Of a DNA stretch of 64,000 nucleotides, positions 49,675 to 61,698 are shown piece by piece. The stretch spans positions 15,315,591 through 15,379,590 of the forward strand of contig OU015490.1 of NCBI GenBank assembly GCA_907164885.2, read 5' to 3'. This DNA is from Dolomedes plantarius. Taxonomy: Eukaryota > Arthropoda > Arachnida > Araneae > Dolomedidae. Under the pieces are notes generated by a model, which was given only the letters and a program-made list of their open reading frames with translations, was not told the origin of the DNA and ran no database searches. The position numbers and the translations under genes were made by a program. Every line of letters starts with the position of its first letter. Within the stretch, counting starts at the first letter, position 1.

Positions 49675-52600
49675 TGTTTAATAATTTTGATGAATGCAAC
49701 CTCGGATCTGAGGATTCTAAATGTTACGAACTCAGTGACTTTTCACTGTTAAATAATTTGAATGAATGCAACCTGTCATCTGATGATTCTAAAGGTTACG
49801 AACTTGGTGACATTTCACTGTTTAATAATTTGAATGAATGTAACCTGGGATCTGATGATTTTAAAGGTTATAAACTCAGCGACTTTTCACGGTTTAATAA
49901 TTTGAATGCAACCTGGGATCTGATGATTCTAAAGGTTACGAACTCAGTGACTTTTCACTGTTAAATAACTTGAATGGGATCTGATTATTCTAAAGGTTAC
50001 GAACTCAGTGACTTTTCACTGTTAAATAATTTGAATGAATGCAACCTGTAATCTGATGATTCTAAAGGTTACGAACTTGGTGACATTTCACTGTTTAATA
50101 ATTTGAATGAATGCAACCTCGGATCTGAGGATTCTAAAAGTTACGAACTCAGTGACTTTTCACTGTTAAATAAATTGAATGAATGCAACCTGTGATCTGA
50201 TGATTCTAAAGGTTACGAACTTGGTGACATTTCACTGTTTAATAATTTGAATGAATGTAACCTGGGATCTGATGATTTTAAAGGTTATGAACTCAGCGAC
50301 TTTTCACTGTTAAATAACTTGAATGGGATCTGATTATTCTAAAGGTTACGAACTCAGTGACTTTTCACTGTTAAAAAATTTGAATGAATGCAACCTGTGA
50401 TCTGATGATTCTAAAGATTACGAACTTGGTGACATTTCACTGTTTAATAATTTGAATGAATGTAACCTGGGAGCTGATGATTTTAAAGGTTATGAACTCA
50501 GCGACTTTTCACGGTTAATAATTTGAATGCAACCTGGGATCTGATGATTCTAAAGGTTACGAACTCAGTGACTTTTCACTGTTAAATAACTTGAATGGGA
50601 TCTGATTATTCTAAAGGTTACGAACTCAGTGACTTTTCACTGTTAAATAATTTGAATGAATGCAACCTGTGATCTGATGATTCTAAAGATTACGAACTTG
50701 GTGACATTTCACTGTTTAATAATTTGAATGAATGTAACCTGGGATCTGATGATTTTAAAGGTTATGAACTCAGCGACTTTCCACAGTTTAATAATTTGAA
50801 TGCAACCTGGGATCTGATGATTCTAAAGGTTACGAACTCAGTGACTTTTCACTGTTAAATAATTTGAATGAATGCAACCTGTGATCTGATGATTCTAAAG
50901 GTTACGAACTTGGTGACATTTCACTGTTTAATAATTTGAATGAATGTAACCTGGGATCTGATGATTTTAAAGGTTATGAACTCAGCGACTTTTCACTGTT
51001 AAATAACTTGAATGGGATCTGATTATTCTAAAGGTTACGAACTCAGTGACTTTTCACTGTTAAATAATTTGAATGAATGCAACCTGTGATCTGATGATTC
51101 TAAAGATTACGAACTTGGTGACATTTCACTGTTTAATAATTTGAATGAATGTAACCTGGGAGCTGATGATTTTAAAGGTTATGAACTCAGCGACTTTTCA
51201 CGGTTTAATAATTTGAATGCAACCTGGGATCTGATGATTCTAAAGGTTACGAACTCAGTGACTTTTCACTGTTAAATAACTTGAATGGGATCTGATTATT
51301 CTAAAGGTTACGAACTCAGTGACTTTTCACTGTTAAATAATTTGAATGAATGCAACCTGTGATCTGATGATTCTAAAGATTACGAACTTGGTGACATTTC
51401 ACTGTTTAATAATTTGAATGAATGTAACCTGGGATCTGATGATTTTAAAGGTTATGAACTCAGCGACTTTCCACGGTTTAATAATTTGAATGTAACCTGG
51501 GATCTGATGATTCTAAAGGTTACGAACTCAGTGACTTTTCACTGTTAAATAATTTGAATGAATGCAACCTGTGATCTGATGATTCTAAAGGTTACGAACT
51601 TGGTGACATTTCACTGTTTAATAATTTGAATGAATGTAACCTGGGATCTGATGATTTTAAAGGTTATGAACTGAGCGACTTTTCACTGTTAAATAACTTG
51701 AATGGGATCTGATTATTCTAAAGGTTACGAACTCAGTGACTTTTCACTGTTAAATAATTTGAATGAATGCAACCTGTGATCTGATGATTCTAAAGATTAC
51801 GAACTTGGTGACATTTCACTGTTTAATAATTTGAATGAATGTAACCTGGGAGCTGATGATTTTAAAGGTTATGAACTCAGCGACTTTTCACGGTTTAATA
51901 ATTTGAATGCAACCTGGGATCTGATGATTCTAAAGGTTACGAACTCAGTGACTTTTCACTGTTAAATAATTTGAATGAATGCAACCTGTGATCTGATGAT
52001 TCTAAAGATTACGAACTTGGTGACATTTCACTGTTTAATAATTTGAATGAATGTAACCTGGGATCTGATGATTTTAAAGGTTATGAACTCAGCGACTTTC
52101 CACGGTTTAATAATTTGAATGCAACCTGGGATCTGATGATTCTAAAGGTTACGAACTCAGTGACTTTTCACTGTTAAATAATTTGAATGAATGCAACCTG
52201 TGATCTGATGATTCTAAAGGTTACGAACTTGGTGACATTTCACTGTTTAATAATTTGAATGAATGCAACCTCGGATATGAGTATTCTAAATGTTACGAAC
52301 TCAGTGACTTTTCACTGTTAAATAAATTGAATGAATGCAACCTGTGATCTGATGATTCTAAAGGTTACGAACTTGGTGACATTTCACTGTTTAATAATTT
52401 GAATGAATGCAACCTCGGATCTGAGGATTTTAAATGTTACGAACTCAGTGACATTTCACTGTTAAATAAATTGAATGAATGCAACCTGTGATCTGATGAT
52501 TCTAAAGGTTACCAACTTGGTGACATTTCACTGTTTAATAATTTGAATGAATGTAACCTGGGATCTGATGATTTTAAAGGTTATGAACTCAGCGACTTTT

Positions 52601-54868
52601 CACGGTTTAATAATTTGAATGCAACCTGGGATCTGATGATTCTAAAGGTTACGAACTCAGTGACTTTTCACTGTTAAATAATTTGAATGAATGCAACCTG
52701 TGATCTGATGATTCTAAAGATTACGAACTTGGTTACATTTCACTGTTTAATAATTTAAATGAATGTAACCTGGGATCTGATGATTTTAAAGGTTATGAAC
52801 TCAGCGACTTTTCACGGTTTAATAATTTGAATGCAACCTGGGATCTGATGATTCTAAAGGTTACGAACTCAGTGACTTTTCACTGTTAAATAATTTGAAT
52901 GAATGCAACCTGTGATCTGATGATTCTAAAGGTTACGAACTTGGTGACATTTGACTGTTTATAATTTGAATGAATGCAACCTCGGATATGAGGATTCTAA
53001 ATGTTACGAACTCAGTGACTTTTCACTGTTAAATAAATTGAATGAATGCAACCTGTGATCTGATGATTCTAAAGGTTACGAACTTGGTGACATTTCACTG
53101 TTTAATAATTTGAATGAATGTAACCTGGGATCTGATGATTTTAAAGGTTATGAACTCAGCGACTTTTCACGGTTTAATAATTTGAATGCAACCTGGGATC
53201 TGATGATTCTAAAGGTTACGAACTCAGTGACTTTTTACTGTTAAATAATTTGAATGAATGCAACCTGTGATCTGATGATTCTAAAGATTACGAACTTGGT
53301 GACATTTCACTGTTTAATAATTTGAATGAATGTAACCTGGGATCTGATGATTTTAAAGGTTATGAACTCAGCGACTTTCCACGGTTTAATAATTTGAATG
53401 CAACCTGGGATCTGATGATTCTAAAGGTTACGAACTCAGTGACATTTCACTGTTAAATAATTTGAATGAATGCAACCTGTGATCTGATGATTCTAAAGGT
53501 TACGAACTTGGTGACATTTCACTGTTTAATAATTTGAATGAATGCAACCTCGGATATGAGGATTCTAAATGTTACGAACTCAGTGACTTTTCACTGTTAT
53601 ATAAATTGAATGAATGCAACCTGTGATCTGATGATTCTAAAGGTTACGAACTTGGTGACATTTCACTGTTTAATAATTTGAATGAATGCAACCTCGGATC
53701 TGAGGATTTTAAATGTTACGAACTCAGTGACATTTCACCGTTAAATAAATTGAATGAATGCAACCTGTGATCTGATGATTCTAAAGGTTACCAACTTGGT
53801 GACATTTCACTGTTTAATAATTTGAATGAATGTAACCTGGGATCTGATGATTTTAAAGGTTATGAACTCAGCGACTTTTCACGGTTTAATAATTTGAATG
53901 CAACCTGGGATCTGATGATTCTAAAGGTTACGAACTCAGTGACTTTTCACTGTTAAATAATTTGAATGAATGCAAACTGTGATCTGATGATTCTAAAGAT
54001 TACGAACTTGGTTACATTTCACTGTTTAATAATTTAAATGAATGTAACCTGGGATCTGATGATTTTAAAGGTTATGAACTCAGCGACTTTTCACGGTTTA
54101 ATAATTTGAATGCAACCTGGGATCTGATGATTCTAAAGGTTACGAACTCAGTGACTTTTCACTGTTAAATAATTTGAATGAATGCAACCTGTGATCTGAT
54201 GATTCTAAAGGTTACGAACTTGGTGGCATTTCACTGTTTAATAATTTGAATGAATGCAACCTCTGATCTGATGATTCTAAAGGTTACGAACTTGGTGACA
54301 TTTGACTGTTTAATAATTTGAATGAATGCAACCTCGGATATGAGGATTCTAAATGTTACGAACTCAGTGACTTTTCACTGTTAAATAAATTGAATGAATG
54401 CAACCTGTGATCTGATGATTCTAAAGGTTACGAACTTGGTGACATTTCACTGTTTAATAATTTGAATGAATGTAACCTGGGATCTGTTGATTTTAAATGT
54501 TATGAACTCAGCGACTTTTCACGGTTTAATAATTTGAATGCAACCTGGGATCTGATGATTCTAAAGGTTACGAACTCAGTGACTTTTCACTGTTAAATAA
54601 TTTGAATGAATGCAACCTGTGATCTGATGATTCTAAAGGTTACGAACTTGGTGACATTTCACTGTTTAATAATTTGAATGAATGCAACCTCGGATCTGAG
54701 GATTTTAAATGTCATGAACTCAGCGACTTTTCACGGTTTAATAATTTGATTGCAACCTGAGATCTGATGATTCTAAAGGTTACGAACTCAGTGACTTTTC
54801 ACTGTTAAATAACTTGAATGGGATCTGATTATTCTAAAGGTTACGAACTCAGTGACTTTTCACTGTTA
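49675..54868 (+). repeat. Satellite array 2, about 75 units with higher-order order
   Basis: 5.2 kb of 61-72-bp monomers. Four types recur in order: A (CAACCTGTGATCTG, CTTGGTGACATTTCACTG), B (GTAACCTGGGATCTG, CTCAGCGACTTTTCACGG), C (67 bp, GAATGCAACCTGGG, CTCAGTGACTTTT) and D (61 bp, GAATGGGATCTGATTATTC). A fifth type with CCTCGGATCTGAGGATT appears at both ends and near 52260-54740. The first units stay open in frame, but TGA in type A ends it, so I treat it as non-coding. The monomer is the reverse complement of array 1. Confidence 0.95.
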
Positions 54869-55119
54869 ACATGAAACTCAGCTGATACAGAACTTTCAGT
54901 CCAAACTAATCCCACTTTTAAGATTTCATTGAAAACAGCGAAATCGTGTTTCAGTAGTTTACCATTTTTCCTAAATTGTTTCTGAAGGCTATTCTACAAG
55001 CAAAAGTAATCGTGGCAAGGGTTTGGGGAACAATACCAGGACATAGGGAAAAGGGGTAGGAGGGTTCGGGAGCGACATCCCCCCCCCCTCCAAATTTAGC
55101 TCTCTCAAGAATAACCGGA
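54869..55119. other. Unassigned spacer
   Basis: No match; an 11-bp C run lies near 55079. Confidence 0.4.
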
Positions 55120-55123
55120 TTAA

Positions 55124-55705
55124 CCCGGGTGCGCCTGTGTACAAAGTGCAACAGTTTCGTAATTTTGAATGGTTTGTTTTACATGTAAGGTTTGAATGTT
55201 CTGAGCAGTTTCTATTTATAGCAGTTCCTTTCTAATGCAGTTCTGATTTTCCGACCCTTGTATTCCAATCCATTCATTGTTAGTAGTGATTTAACCGTGG
55301 TAAACCAGCGATTATACTGGATTACAATAAGACAAAAGCAGGGGTAGATGTAGTCGATCCAATATGCAGCTATTACACGGTATCCCGCATATCACGAAGA
55401 TGGACAATCTCATTTTTTTTTAGGTTTTTGGACATAATAGGAATCTGTTCGCAAGTTGTTCTTAGAACCAATAAACCGGACAGTTTTGAAATTAGGCGAG
55501 TGTATCTCCATTCTTTTGCCATTAACTATAAATATATCTCAATATAATCAACATTTTAGGTCTTGTCATAAAACGAAGAATTATTATTTTCAATTTGAAA
55601 AAAAAAATTTTTTTACAAAAGGAATAATCAAGGTTGAAAGAGACCTTGCACTTTGTGCCACGCGCGCCTCCTGGTGTTCGAAAAATTGGCGCGCCCGCTG
55701 AAGGG
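55124..55705 (-). mobile_element. piggyBac-type MITE, inverted copy
   Basis: TTAA at 55120-55123 and 55706-55709. 582 bp, reverse orientation relative to 44236-44825. The left end reads CCCGGGTGCGCC and the right end GGCGCGCCCGCTGAAGGG, so the terminal repeat is damaged on one side. Confidence 0.85.
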
Positions 55706-55709
55706 TTAA

Positions 55710-56030
55710 AATGTTATCAGTATCATTATACTAACCAAAAGCGTGTCTGCGACAGCTTTCCACCGGAGAGTTGTTTTTTTTTCTCTGGCTGCATCCGTAG
55801 GAAAATTGCTTACAAAAGAACAAAAGAGTGAATGTTGACCACCCGCAGTGCTGACTTGTCAACCGTTAACCGTTATTGATGACCGGCACTCAAGAATCCC
55901 AGTGCAGATGGCTGGACGTACTTCTTAGCTGCATTAAATAAATGAAAATGGAATTTAGGATTTAGAGGAAAATAAAGATGCATTCATATATGAATGGATG
56001 TATTTATACGTTTGAATAACATACTCATAT
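55710..56030. other. Unassigned stretch
   Basis: No gene or repeat recognised; AT-rich, with short TATA-like runs. Confidence 0.4.
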
Positions 56031-57402
56031 ATACAGTATGCCCACTAAAGTCCCTTCCCACCCTCTAACTTCAGAACGGCTGCTGCTATATTCATAAAAG
56101 TGGTGTCTAGGTATAGTAAAGTAGCCATGCGCTACTGAATGAAACCACCTACTGAAAGACGCCACCTGGTGGAAAACTGCGGAGTTGGCATTCCTATCTC
56201 GAAAACGGAATGAGATAGGGAAAAAAAGGGATTTACGAAGTTGTAGAAAATCATCGATTTAGTACGAAAAGATACCTTGTTGACATTAATGCAAAGAATA
56301 GAACGGTTAAAACGCGCACTTGTTTTTTCGTGATTTCCTACACTGTGACGTCACGAAACTTGAACGAAAGGAGAAATGATTATCTTTCGGGCCGCAATGT
56401 GCACCGCAATGTGCACAGTGATATATCGCTTTTGATCCCCAATCAAAAGGACCGCGGTTCAAACCTCGAGGGTTTCATCCTTGTACTGATTGTCTTTATA
56501 AACAGAGTAGACAATACGTAGATCGCGTAAAATAGTGTCGCATCAATTCAACGCAACTTGCGCTTGGTGTTCGAAATTTTTGCAGTATGCAAATACGTAA
56601 GAAACGTCACGCCTGTTCACCTGAGACAGCTATAAAAGAGACATTTTCTTGGGGTTGTAGTATGTTGATGCTCGTGGTCATGACTGAGTATTCCAAAACT
56701 GAGATCTCTAGTGAAGGAGTACCTCGTCAAGGAATTCGGGGACCAAATAATTGGGTATGGCGATTTCGAAGAGTGGCCTCCACGTTCGCCTGATCTGACT
56801 CCACTGGACTTTTTCCTGTGGGGATACCTGAAACAGCAGGTGTATGAGAACCCTCCACAAACATTGCAGGACCTTAAATGACGCATTACGGACGCTTGTG
56901 CCAACGCGTCACGCTCTATGCTCCAACGTGTGCAACGTGAGATTCAAACGAGGATCCAAATGTGTATTGCAGCTGACGATGAGAAGTTTGAACATCTCAA
57001 ATAAAGGTATATTGTTAAAATTAGTTGATTTTTCTTTCTCAGATCCTTTTGTCACATCACAGTGTAGGAAATCACGAAAACACAAATACGCGTTTTAACC
57101 GTTGTAGTCTTCTCATTAATGTCCACGAGGTATTTTTTCTTACTAAATCGATGATTTTCTACAACTTTGTAAATCCCTTTTTTTCCCTATCTCGTTCCGT
57201 TTTCCAGATAGGAATGCTAACTCCGCAGTTTTCCATCAGGTGGCGCGGTAGGTGGTTTCATTCAGTAGCGCATGGCTACTTTACTATACCTAGACACCAC
57301 TTTTATGAATATAGCAGCAGCCCTTCCGAGGTTAAGAGGGTGGGAAGGGACTTACCCACCCTCTACATACTGTATACAGTGTTCTACAGGGCATACTGTA
57401 TA
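56031..57402 (+). mobile_element. Mariner-type element with ~340-bp inverted repeats
   Basis: The left arm (56033-56375, start CAGTATGCCCACTAAAGTCC) is the imperfect reverse complement of the right arm (about 57030-57400, ending GGGCATACTGTA). Blocks such as CACCTACTGAAAG/GTAGGTGG and AAATCATCGATTTAGTA/TACTAAATCGATGATTT pair. The right arm holds an extra ~35 bp with a second CATACTGTATACAGTGTTC. TA at the ends. The transposase lies between the arms but is shortened. Confidence 0.8.
56754..57004 (+). pseudogene. Mariner-type transposase C-terminal fragment
   Basis: EEWPPRSPDLTPLDFFLWGY then LKQQVYENPPQTLQDLK, a TGA in place of Arg, RITDACAN and on to LQRVQREIQTRIQMC and a final FEHLK stop. 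SPDLTPLDFFLWG carries the third catalytic acidic residue (Asp). The N-terminal DNA-binding part and the first two catalytic blocks are deleted. In living relatives it is a cut-and-paste enzyme; here it is dead. Confidence 0.8.
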
Positions 57403-57744
57403 CAGTGTTCAGGAATCATAATACACTAAGCTTCAGTAAAATCAACGCCAACGATACAAAGCTTTGATTGTGTGTCCAGAGAATGTGGACGTTCAAGAAG
57501 CAGCTTGAAAATTATGCTGCGATGCATCTGAACGTGTTCCAAGTTTTTCATTGACAGTTAGTCGATGATATAACATCACGTTTCTTTTGCAATCTAATGC
57601 ACAGAAATGAAGAGTTTAAACGATCACGGGATATTTAACAAGAGTTTCAACATATTTTTATCTAAATTTATGTAAAGCGGATGTAAGGGAAAGCTATTTC
57701 AAAGAACATACAGTAATAATAATATAACATTATATATTCTAGAA
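57403..57744. other. Unassigned stretch
   Basis: AT-rich, no feature recognised. Confidence 0.4.
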
Positions 57745-57930
57745 CAGGGGTGCGCAAGCTTTGTTTCGACTGCCACCCACTTTCTTTAAATAAAAAAATT
57801 CTCGACCCGCAATGAAATATTTTTTAATAGAAACAATTTTTTTAAAAGAATTGTAAAAATGTAGATGTATATGTTACTTGAGCCGTACTTTCTTTAAAAG
57901 TAATCCGGTTGAAATTCAACGTTAAATAAG
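57745..57930 (+). mobile_element. hAT-like left end, truncated
   Basis: CAGGGGTGCGCAAGC followed by CCACCCACTTTCTTTAAATAA and CTCGACCCGC is the usual left end of hAT elements of the CAGGGGTG class. No right end is found before the (TA)n at 57943. Confidence 0.5.
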
Positions 57931-57940
57931 GGTTTTAGAA

Positions 57941-57942
<2 letters not shown>

Positions 57943-58019
<77 letters not shown>

Positions 58020-58021
58020 GT
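57943..58021. repeat. (TA)n microsatellite
   Basis: About 75 bp of TA. Confidence 0.95.
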
Positions 58022-58450
58022 AATATATTAAATATTATGCCCTCCATTCTAGCATTTCAATTTCCTTTCCTAAATCCAATCCGCAGTAACATTACTTTAT
58101 CGGTACAAAACCCTTAGCAACAGAACTCCCCCTAAATCGCATGCCTCTGCATTTCTACACCTGTATACGTCTGGAGAAAGGCGTGGGTTCGCATCGCGAA
58201 CCCCAATATTTGCTGACCCTACAAAATAATAGCCACATCGCCTCTCACGCGTAACGTGGAAAGGTGATATTAGCTTCCCAGTCGTCTTCTGAAATGGACG
58301 GATGTACTTCTGTCGCTCTAATAAACGATTCGGCCAGACTGCATAAAAATTTTATTTCTTTCAGGCTGAATCTAGCTCCAGCCATGTAAATATGAGCTAG
58401 TTTTCCTTTTCAGATAATAATTCAAGGACGAGATGTAATGGGTATATTAC

Positions 58451-58456
<6 letters not shown>
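58022..58456. other. Unassigned stretch
   Basis: Moderately GC-rich, no frame or repeat recognised. Confidence 0.35.
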
Positions 58457-58498
<42 letters not shown>

Positions 58499-58660
58499 GA
58501 CGCTCGTTAATTCGAACTCGGTTAATTCGAACTTTCGGTTAATTCGAACTAACCCAAAGGTCCCAAAAAACTTGTATTGGAGTTAATGAGACATATATAC
58601 ACACATATACACACACACACATATACACACAAACACATACATACACACATATACATATAT
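58457..58660. repeat. Microsatellites around a Tigger-type end
   Basis: (TA)n to 58495, then AGTGGACGCTCGTTAATTCG with GGTTAATTCGAAC repeated three times to about 58590 (the left end of a Tigger-class element, no right end), then compound (CA)n/(TA)n. Confidence 0.6.
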
Positions 58661-59564
58661 ATATGCTATTAATAATGCAACAAAACTTCCTTTCCATGAC
58701 TCGTAATGTATTAATTGTTTTCTATACTTTCAGGAGTACGGAGCTTGACCTCATGAAGGACTATTTCAGGACTATCCAGTCTTGCACTCGTTTTGTACTT
58801 GGCTGCACTAGTAAGTCGAGATTCGAACGTCGCTATGTGCGATTCGTTTTGAGAAAACTTGATTTCTTTTTGGACATCTTAGAAGCTTCTGTCTCATATT
58901 CTGTCCATCAGTAACGCCAAGACTTCAGAATGTCCTATTGTGGATTAAAGTTTGAACAGCCGTGACATTTCCACTTGCAAAGCCGCGTTGCGCATTTGGA
59001 AGACTTGTACTTTTGTGGTGTGTCTGAACCAGAGCCCGATTATGAACGCTGGGGGGCCATGGGCAGATGCTATTTGGGGCCCCCCCCCCATACGAACATT
59101 TATAAAAATATGAACTATCCATGAGCTATACTACATACTATTAGAAGTACTAGCTGCATACACAAAGGGTAATAACTAATTTTGAATCTCTAGTCATATG
59201 AGACTGTGAACTGATGTGCAATATTAAGTATAAATCTTCTGTATTTTTAACTTATTTGAAGATTCGTTTGTATTGCACTATGCTTGAATGGGAATAAATA
59301 TATTTTTAACGGACAATTTTTGAGTGGGGTCTTTTTTTTAAATGATTTGCTCTTCTATGTAAATTTGCGCCTCAAAAGCCTTTTTAGTAGATATACGTCA
59401 CTTTTTGTGTCAATATGCATTATTGACATGTGTGGAAGCCAGATGATCCTTCACAATAATCTTTCGAAAACCTAAGCCCTCGAAATGTTGGGAATTCAAC
59501 ATATAACTTTAAGTCACTCTTTCAAGTTTAACAGAACTTATATTTTTAATATATATATATATAT
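58661..59564. other. Unassigned stretch with a degraded GC-rich repeat
   Basis: 59030-59090 (GAGCCCGATTATGAACGC, GGGGCCATGGGCAG, GGGGCCCCCCCC) looks like the end of a dispersed repeat, but no partner lies in the window. The frame at 58663-58914 is not recognised. Confidence 0.35.
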
Positions 59565-59709
59565 TAGGTGGTTATCAAAATAATGGAAACACCTATCAAT
59601 ATTAGTGGTGTTTATGAATGTGCTTCGTATTCCGTAAAAAACAAGTCTGGCCACTCCGAATTTTTTTATATAATATAGTGTATGTATTCTATCAGGTAGC
59701 AGTAATGAA

Positions 59710-61480
59710 GCTAAGGGCATCGTAAAATGTCAAATCTTGCAGACCATGCGAAAAGGGCAAATTGTTGCAGCGTGTTTAAATTGGAGTATCTGTTACTGCA
59801 ACAACCCCCAGGCAAATGGGTGTTTTTCGAGCTATGGTATCTGTAGAAGTGAAAATAGTGTAATTCCCCACGGTGTGCGGACAATAAAGAATGTATCATA
59901 AAGGATGCAGAGGCAGGGGCAAATACAGGATTGTAAAACAATAAAAAAATAGAAGAATAGCTGTCGGTGTGGCCAGTGATAGCGATCTGAAGTTTATATT
60001 TTACAAGATGGATGGTCGTTATTTTATGACCCACAGTAAAAACGTCAGAGGAGAAGAATCAAAGTTGTTTTACAAAATAAACGTATGTGGGGGGAGGTAC
60101 TATATAGCCTATGGACAGAGGCGACAGAGGCGGTATAATAAAGGACCAATTAGGGATAGGAATCACTGAAGGAGAAACAGCCCACTGCCCAATGAAAGTG
60201 AGGGGCGTGCTAGAATGACCCCCTGTAAACGGACAACAGCTTCGCTAAGGACGAGAGGAATAAAAAAAAAAAAAAAGAAGAAGGAGACGGTCTTCAGATT
60301 GGGTTCCCGAGAGTTAGATGTCGGAGGCTCTCGTCTGCCATATAGCCGTGGAGAAGTGCCAATATACTGCCAACGTTTTCATACACTGGAGATGATACTG
60401 GGTCCCGGTCGCCGATGCTACGATCATCGTTGCATACATCCGTTATAGTAAGTGCCTCCCCGTTAGATTCTAAAAATCATATTTGACTCTATAGTTTGCC
60501 TCTGCTTCTGGGTACTGTACGTCAAAATTATTAATATAAAACTGATTGTAAGACTATAGTTCTGACATGTTAATTGAAATTTGGGTTCTCTAATAAACGT
60601 ATGTGTAAGGTCAATGCGTTGTATTCCTTGCTTATTCCAACCCTTGCATGCATCTATTGCTTCTAGGTGATTAACTCCTACAGTATCGAAAGTCATGATA
60701 GCATACAGGGTGCACGGAAAAAAATCATTTGCCAAACAGAATAGTGGACGAAAGAGAGAGCCGAATGAAAGAGACGGACGAGGTATCGAAGCGGATTGTG
60801 ACATGAAGAAAGAGAACAACTGCAACCAAAATGACCGAAGAGCTCCATCTGCATGTTCCGGTAGCAAACATTAGAGGTAGAAGGGAACTTCACAAACAAA
60901 GCATTTACGAAAGAATAGCTATTCCCATCCCACTTTTAATAGATGCAAATACAAAATATCGTCCACAATGATGCCCCGATAGCAAATCCTGGTCAAGTAA
61001 TATGTCGGAAAATGGTATTTGGTCCGACGAATCATTGTTCACATTGGTCCTCGCAACAGGACGTGCGTATGTCTGGACAACACCTACACAAGCGTAAGAT
61101 TCTGGTTGTCTCAACTGTCAATCCTGGAGGTAGATCTATCAGGGTTTGGGACGGCATCTCGTGGTTTTCTTCAGGCCCGATTGTAACCCTAAAAGGGAAA
61201 TTGAATGGGAAGGACTATTTAGAAATTTTAGCTCACTAGTACATCCTATGGTGCAAACATTGTTTCTTGCAGGGGATGGCGTTCTCCAGGATGATAATCC
61301 CCCTTTACAGTACATACATCTAAATCTATCAAGTATTGGTTTGAAGAGCATGAAAAAGAAGTCAAATATCTTATCTTGCCCTGTACAATCCCCCCTACTA
61401 TATATCATCCGACATTGTGATCTGTATAAGCGGATAGATAAAGGTATCGATATCCTCCACAGCATCTCTACATGAACTTT
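59710..61480 (+). pseudogene. Tc1-like transposase, decayed and interrupted
   Basis: N-terminal HTH region: KGQIVAACLNWSICYC and, across the LTR, FRAMVS then KVMIAYRVHGK. Then VFGPTNHCSHWSS, GRSIRVWDGISWFSSGPIV (the Tc1 G-G-S-I-M-V-W block), KLNGKDYLEILA, a stop, LFLAGDGVLQDDNPP (second catalytic Asp) and WFEEHEKEVKYL. The SPDLNPIE block is too decayed to read. Many stops and frameshifts. Confidence 0.75.
59842..60682 (+). mobile_element. Solo LTR, family S, copy 2, with 5-bp TSD
   Basis: 841 bp, TGTAGAAGTG to AACTCCTACA, so 5' TGTAG pairs with 3' CTACA. It is flanked by GTATC on both sides (59837-59841 and 60683-60687). Orientation follows from AATAAA at about 60592, which also lies near the same end in copy 1. 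An A-rich tract (about 60259-60273) is internal. Integrase-type 5-bp duplication and TG/CA ends prove an LTR element; the missing internal part shows LTR-LTR recombination. Small frames inside are not genes. Confidence 0.9.
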
Positions 61481-61647
61481 GATGATTTTTCCCCAAAGAA
61501 TGGTATAATATATTCTTAACCACTATGCATGACTTGTATAACCCAATTCCAAGGTAAATCAGGTGGTATTACATAACAAAGGTGATCCTGCGCCGTATTA
61601 AAGGTTTTCATCGTATTTCTTAGTGTTTTCATTATTTTGATAACCAA

Positions 61648-61650
<3 letters not shown>

Positions 61651-61694
<44 letters not shown>
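61651..61694. repeat. (TA)n microsatellite
   Basis: 44 bp of TA at the right end of the Tc1 element. Confidence 0.95.

Positions 61695-61698
<4 letters not shown>

Larger units (their letters stand above)
59565..61650 (+). mobile_element. Tc1-like element split by a solo LTR
   Basis: Ends AGGTGGTTATCAAAATAATG and CATTATTTTGATAACCAACTG are inverted. Total 2086 bp; minus the LTR and one duplication (846 bp) it is 1240 bp, a normal Tc1 length. It holds a decayed transposase on the plus strand. Confidence 0.85.

Noticed and set aside
49675..54868. CRISPR-like array
   Set aside because: Units are continuous, with no conserved short repeat alternating with unique spacers, and the setting is eukaryotic. 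It is satellite DNA.
56395..56475. Possible tRNA (GGTTCAAACC and a CTTTTGAT/ATCAAAAG stem)
   Set aside because: No acceptor stem or A box could be found at proper spacing, and it lies inside the mariner-type element.
59030..59095. GC-rich hairpin (GGGGCC...GGGGCCCC)
   Set aside because: Considered as a terminator or structured RNA, but more likely the worn end of a dispersed repeat; no second copy here to test.
60215..60867. Frames around 60215-60448 and 60463-60867
   Set aside because: They lie within the solo LTR and across its edge into the dead Tc1 gene, so they join unrelated sequences.
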